Source: Myxococcales bacterium (GTDB lineage Bacteria; Myxococcota_A; Polyangia; Palsa-1104; JAEUJZ01). From it: a stretch of DNA of 64,000 bases. Within the stretch, counting starts at the first letter, position 1; the number at the start of each line of letters is the position of its first letter. The translations under genes and the position numbers were made by a program. Shown piece by piece: positions 62,993 to 64,000 of the stretch. Under the pieces are notes generated by a model. It made no database searches, was not told the origin of the DNA, and was given only the letters and a program-made list of their open reading frames with translations. The DNA lies in the NCBI GenBank assembly GCA_016794365.1, contig JAEUKB010000065.1:1-64000 (forward strand), in the 5' to 3' direction.

Positions 62993-64000
62993 TCAGTGCT
63001 CGATGCAGATCACGGCATCGCCGCTGGTGAGGATGTCACCGTGACGAAGCGGTGCCGGACCCAGCACGGTTGAGCGATCCTGTCTTTGCCACGCCACCGT
63101 CGGATGTCCGCTCCACCACAACTCGCGCTGCGATACCCAAACCTGGCCGAGACGCAGTGCGCCACCGAGTCGAGCGATGGCTGATCCGCTCAGATCCAGT
63201 CCGCCCCATAGCATCAGCGTCGGTGGAACCCCAACCGCAAAGCGATCGCGACGAAGCAGCAGCGCACCTGTCGAATCACCGTCGTCGCCAACTAGCGGAG
63301 TTCCTGGTCGCGAGCCAAACCGAACCAGATGAACTTGAACCAGCAGATGTTCGCCGAGCCGAACCATGGCGCCGTCGGGAAGCTGCGTCAGACGAGGCCC
63401 AATCCGCTTGTCATTGACGAAGGTTCCGTTGCTGCTTTGATCGAGCACGCTCAGTCGGTTGTCGAGCCAGATCATCACAGCGTGCTCTCGGCTGATTGCT
63501 GCCGTCAGTGAGTCGTGTTCTGGCGACGGAAGCGCTTGGCAGACCATATCGCACTCGGACTGTTTTCCGAGCACTGCACGCGGACCGACGATCACATCCA
63601 GTGTCTTATCGGGCTGACCTTGCCGCAGCAATCGATACCAGCGAGGCGAGCGACGACGCTCACTGTCCCGAATTGGACGCCGTGGTCGCTGATAGATCGC
63701 TTCGTGGAACTCTTCGATCATAGTCATTGCCGACGGAAATCGCGACTCTGGCTGCTTCGCGAGCGCGCGCACGAAAAACGTATCCAGCGCTTCGGCATTC
63801 CGCAGACGAGGCGCGATCGTACGCAGCGGTGGAACCGGTGCCGTCAGATGAAGCTGCATCAGCTTGCCCGGATCGCTGGCCACAAACGGTGGACGACCCG
63901 CGATCGCTTCAAACAGGATCGTCGCCAGTCCATAGCGATCGGATGCGGCGGTGGCAGCCTGTCCATCTTTGCACTGCTCGGGACTGCGATACGCGATGCT
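62993..64000 (-). CDS. Ser/Thr protein kinase with FHA domain, C-terminal part
   Basis: The frame stays open to the right edge, so the N-terminus is missing (335 residues seen). From the edge the kinase C-lobe reads SIAYRSPEQCKDGQAATAAS, DRYGLATILFEAIAGRPPF and ALDTFFVRALAKQPESRFPS, the APE/SPEQ loop and following helices of a Hanks-type kinase. Then comes an FHA domain (VIVGPRAVLGKQSECDMV, ISREHAVMIW, LDQSSNGTFVNDKRIGPR) with the Ser-Arg-His-like SREH and Asn-Gly positions. The ending is a second short beta-rich segment. A kinase carrying its own FHA module can recruit its phosphorylated targets. Confidence 0.85.
   Translation of the reverse strand, partial: SIAYRSPEQCKDGQAATAASDRYGLATILFEAIAGRPPFVASDPGKLMQLHLTAPVPPLRTIAPRLRNAEALDTFFVRALAKQPESRFPSAMTMIEEFHEAIYQRPRRPIRDSERRRSPRWYRLLRQGQPDKTLDVIVGPRAVLGKQSECDMVCQALPSPEHDSLTAAISREHAVMIWLDNRLSVLDQSSNGTFVNDKRIGPRLTQLPDGAMVRLGEHLLVQVHLVRFGSRPGTPLVGDDGDSTGALLLRRDRFAVGVPPTLMLWGGLDLSGSAIARLGGALRLGQVWVSQRELWWSGHPTVAWQRQDRSTVLGPAPLRHGDILTSGDAVICIEH

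Noticed and set aside
1..64000. tRNA, rRNA or riboswitch genes
   Set aside because: I looked through the intergenic gaps and found no cloverleaf, rRNA or riboswitch pattern I could support; a covariance-model search would settle this.

Overview
The window looks like a piece of a Myxococcota (deltaproteobacterial-type) chromosome. The DNA is GC-rich. It carries several eukaryote-like Ser/Thr protein kinases, two FHA proteins, a DUF4388/FHA protein, a PilZ protein, a CdnL/CarD regulator, SpoIVB-type S55 protease domains, NGCE-type cysteine-rich repeats, many lipoproteins, and a leftward rpoN-hpf-ptsN-hprK-rapZ-EIIA-ptsH-ptsI cluster. Species cannot be named from the sequence. No rRNA, tRNA or CRISPR array was seen.

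Layout. 1-8.0 kb: tail of a Cys-rich surface protein, a Ser/Thr kinase gene split by a 438-bp insertion, its intact HEAT-repeat paralogue, and a small membrane protein. 8.1-10.6 kb (minus): PhaR-like regulator, TatA and a beta-helix lipoprotein. 10.7-17.9 kb (minus): a regulatory phosphotransferase system (EI, HPr, EIIA-Man, EIIA-Ntr, HPr kinase, RapZ) together with sigma-54 and the ribosome hibernation factor; no sugar permease is present, so this is signalling rather than transport. 18-23.3 kb (minus): a DUF898 membrane protein, an unknown single-TM protein and an M1 aminopeptidase. 23.4-26.3 kb (plus): M24 peptidase, TatB and TatC. 26.5-32 kb: outer-membrane protein, enoyl-CoA hydratase, membrane sensor histidine kinase and a lipoprotein.

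32.0-34.5 kb is the clearest accessory island. A lower-GC two-gene cassette, bounded by a perfect 26-bp direct repeat, encodes a HipA-type kinase core lacking the usual N-terminal subdomain. Its overlapping partner looks like a HipS-like (HipA N-subdomain) domain fused to a HIRAN-like domain. It is followed by a 42-bp minisatellite and a 124-bp element with 16-bp inverted ends.

34.6-64 kb: CheY-like receiver, FHA coiled-coil protein, amidohydrolase, DTG-protease-like lipoprotein, aminotransferase, four plus-strand genes of mostly unknown function, a four-gene minus operon (hydrolase lipoprotein, MDR, SDR, small Cys protein), an M4 metalloprotease lipoprotein, a large protein with a possible caspase-like (clan CD) core, PilZ and FHA-DUF4388 proteins, an S55 protease/propeller pair, a pseudo-esterase lipoprotein, CdnL, a kelch lipoprotein, and the C-terminal part of a kinase-FHA protein running off the right edge.

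Most notable: (1) the HipT-like/HipS-HIRAN cassette and its boundaries; (2) the insertion at the HRDLKPDN codons of a kinase gene, which carries seven 14-bp palindromes at an exact 43-bp spacing; (3) the clan-CD-like signature in the 820-aa protein; (4) an esterase-fold lipoprotein whose serine is replaced by Asp; (5) an orphan minus-strand terminator upstream of cdnL.
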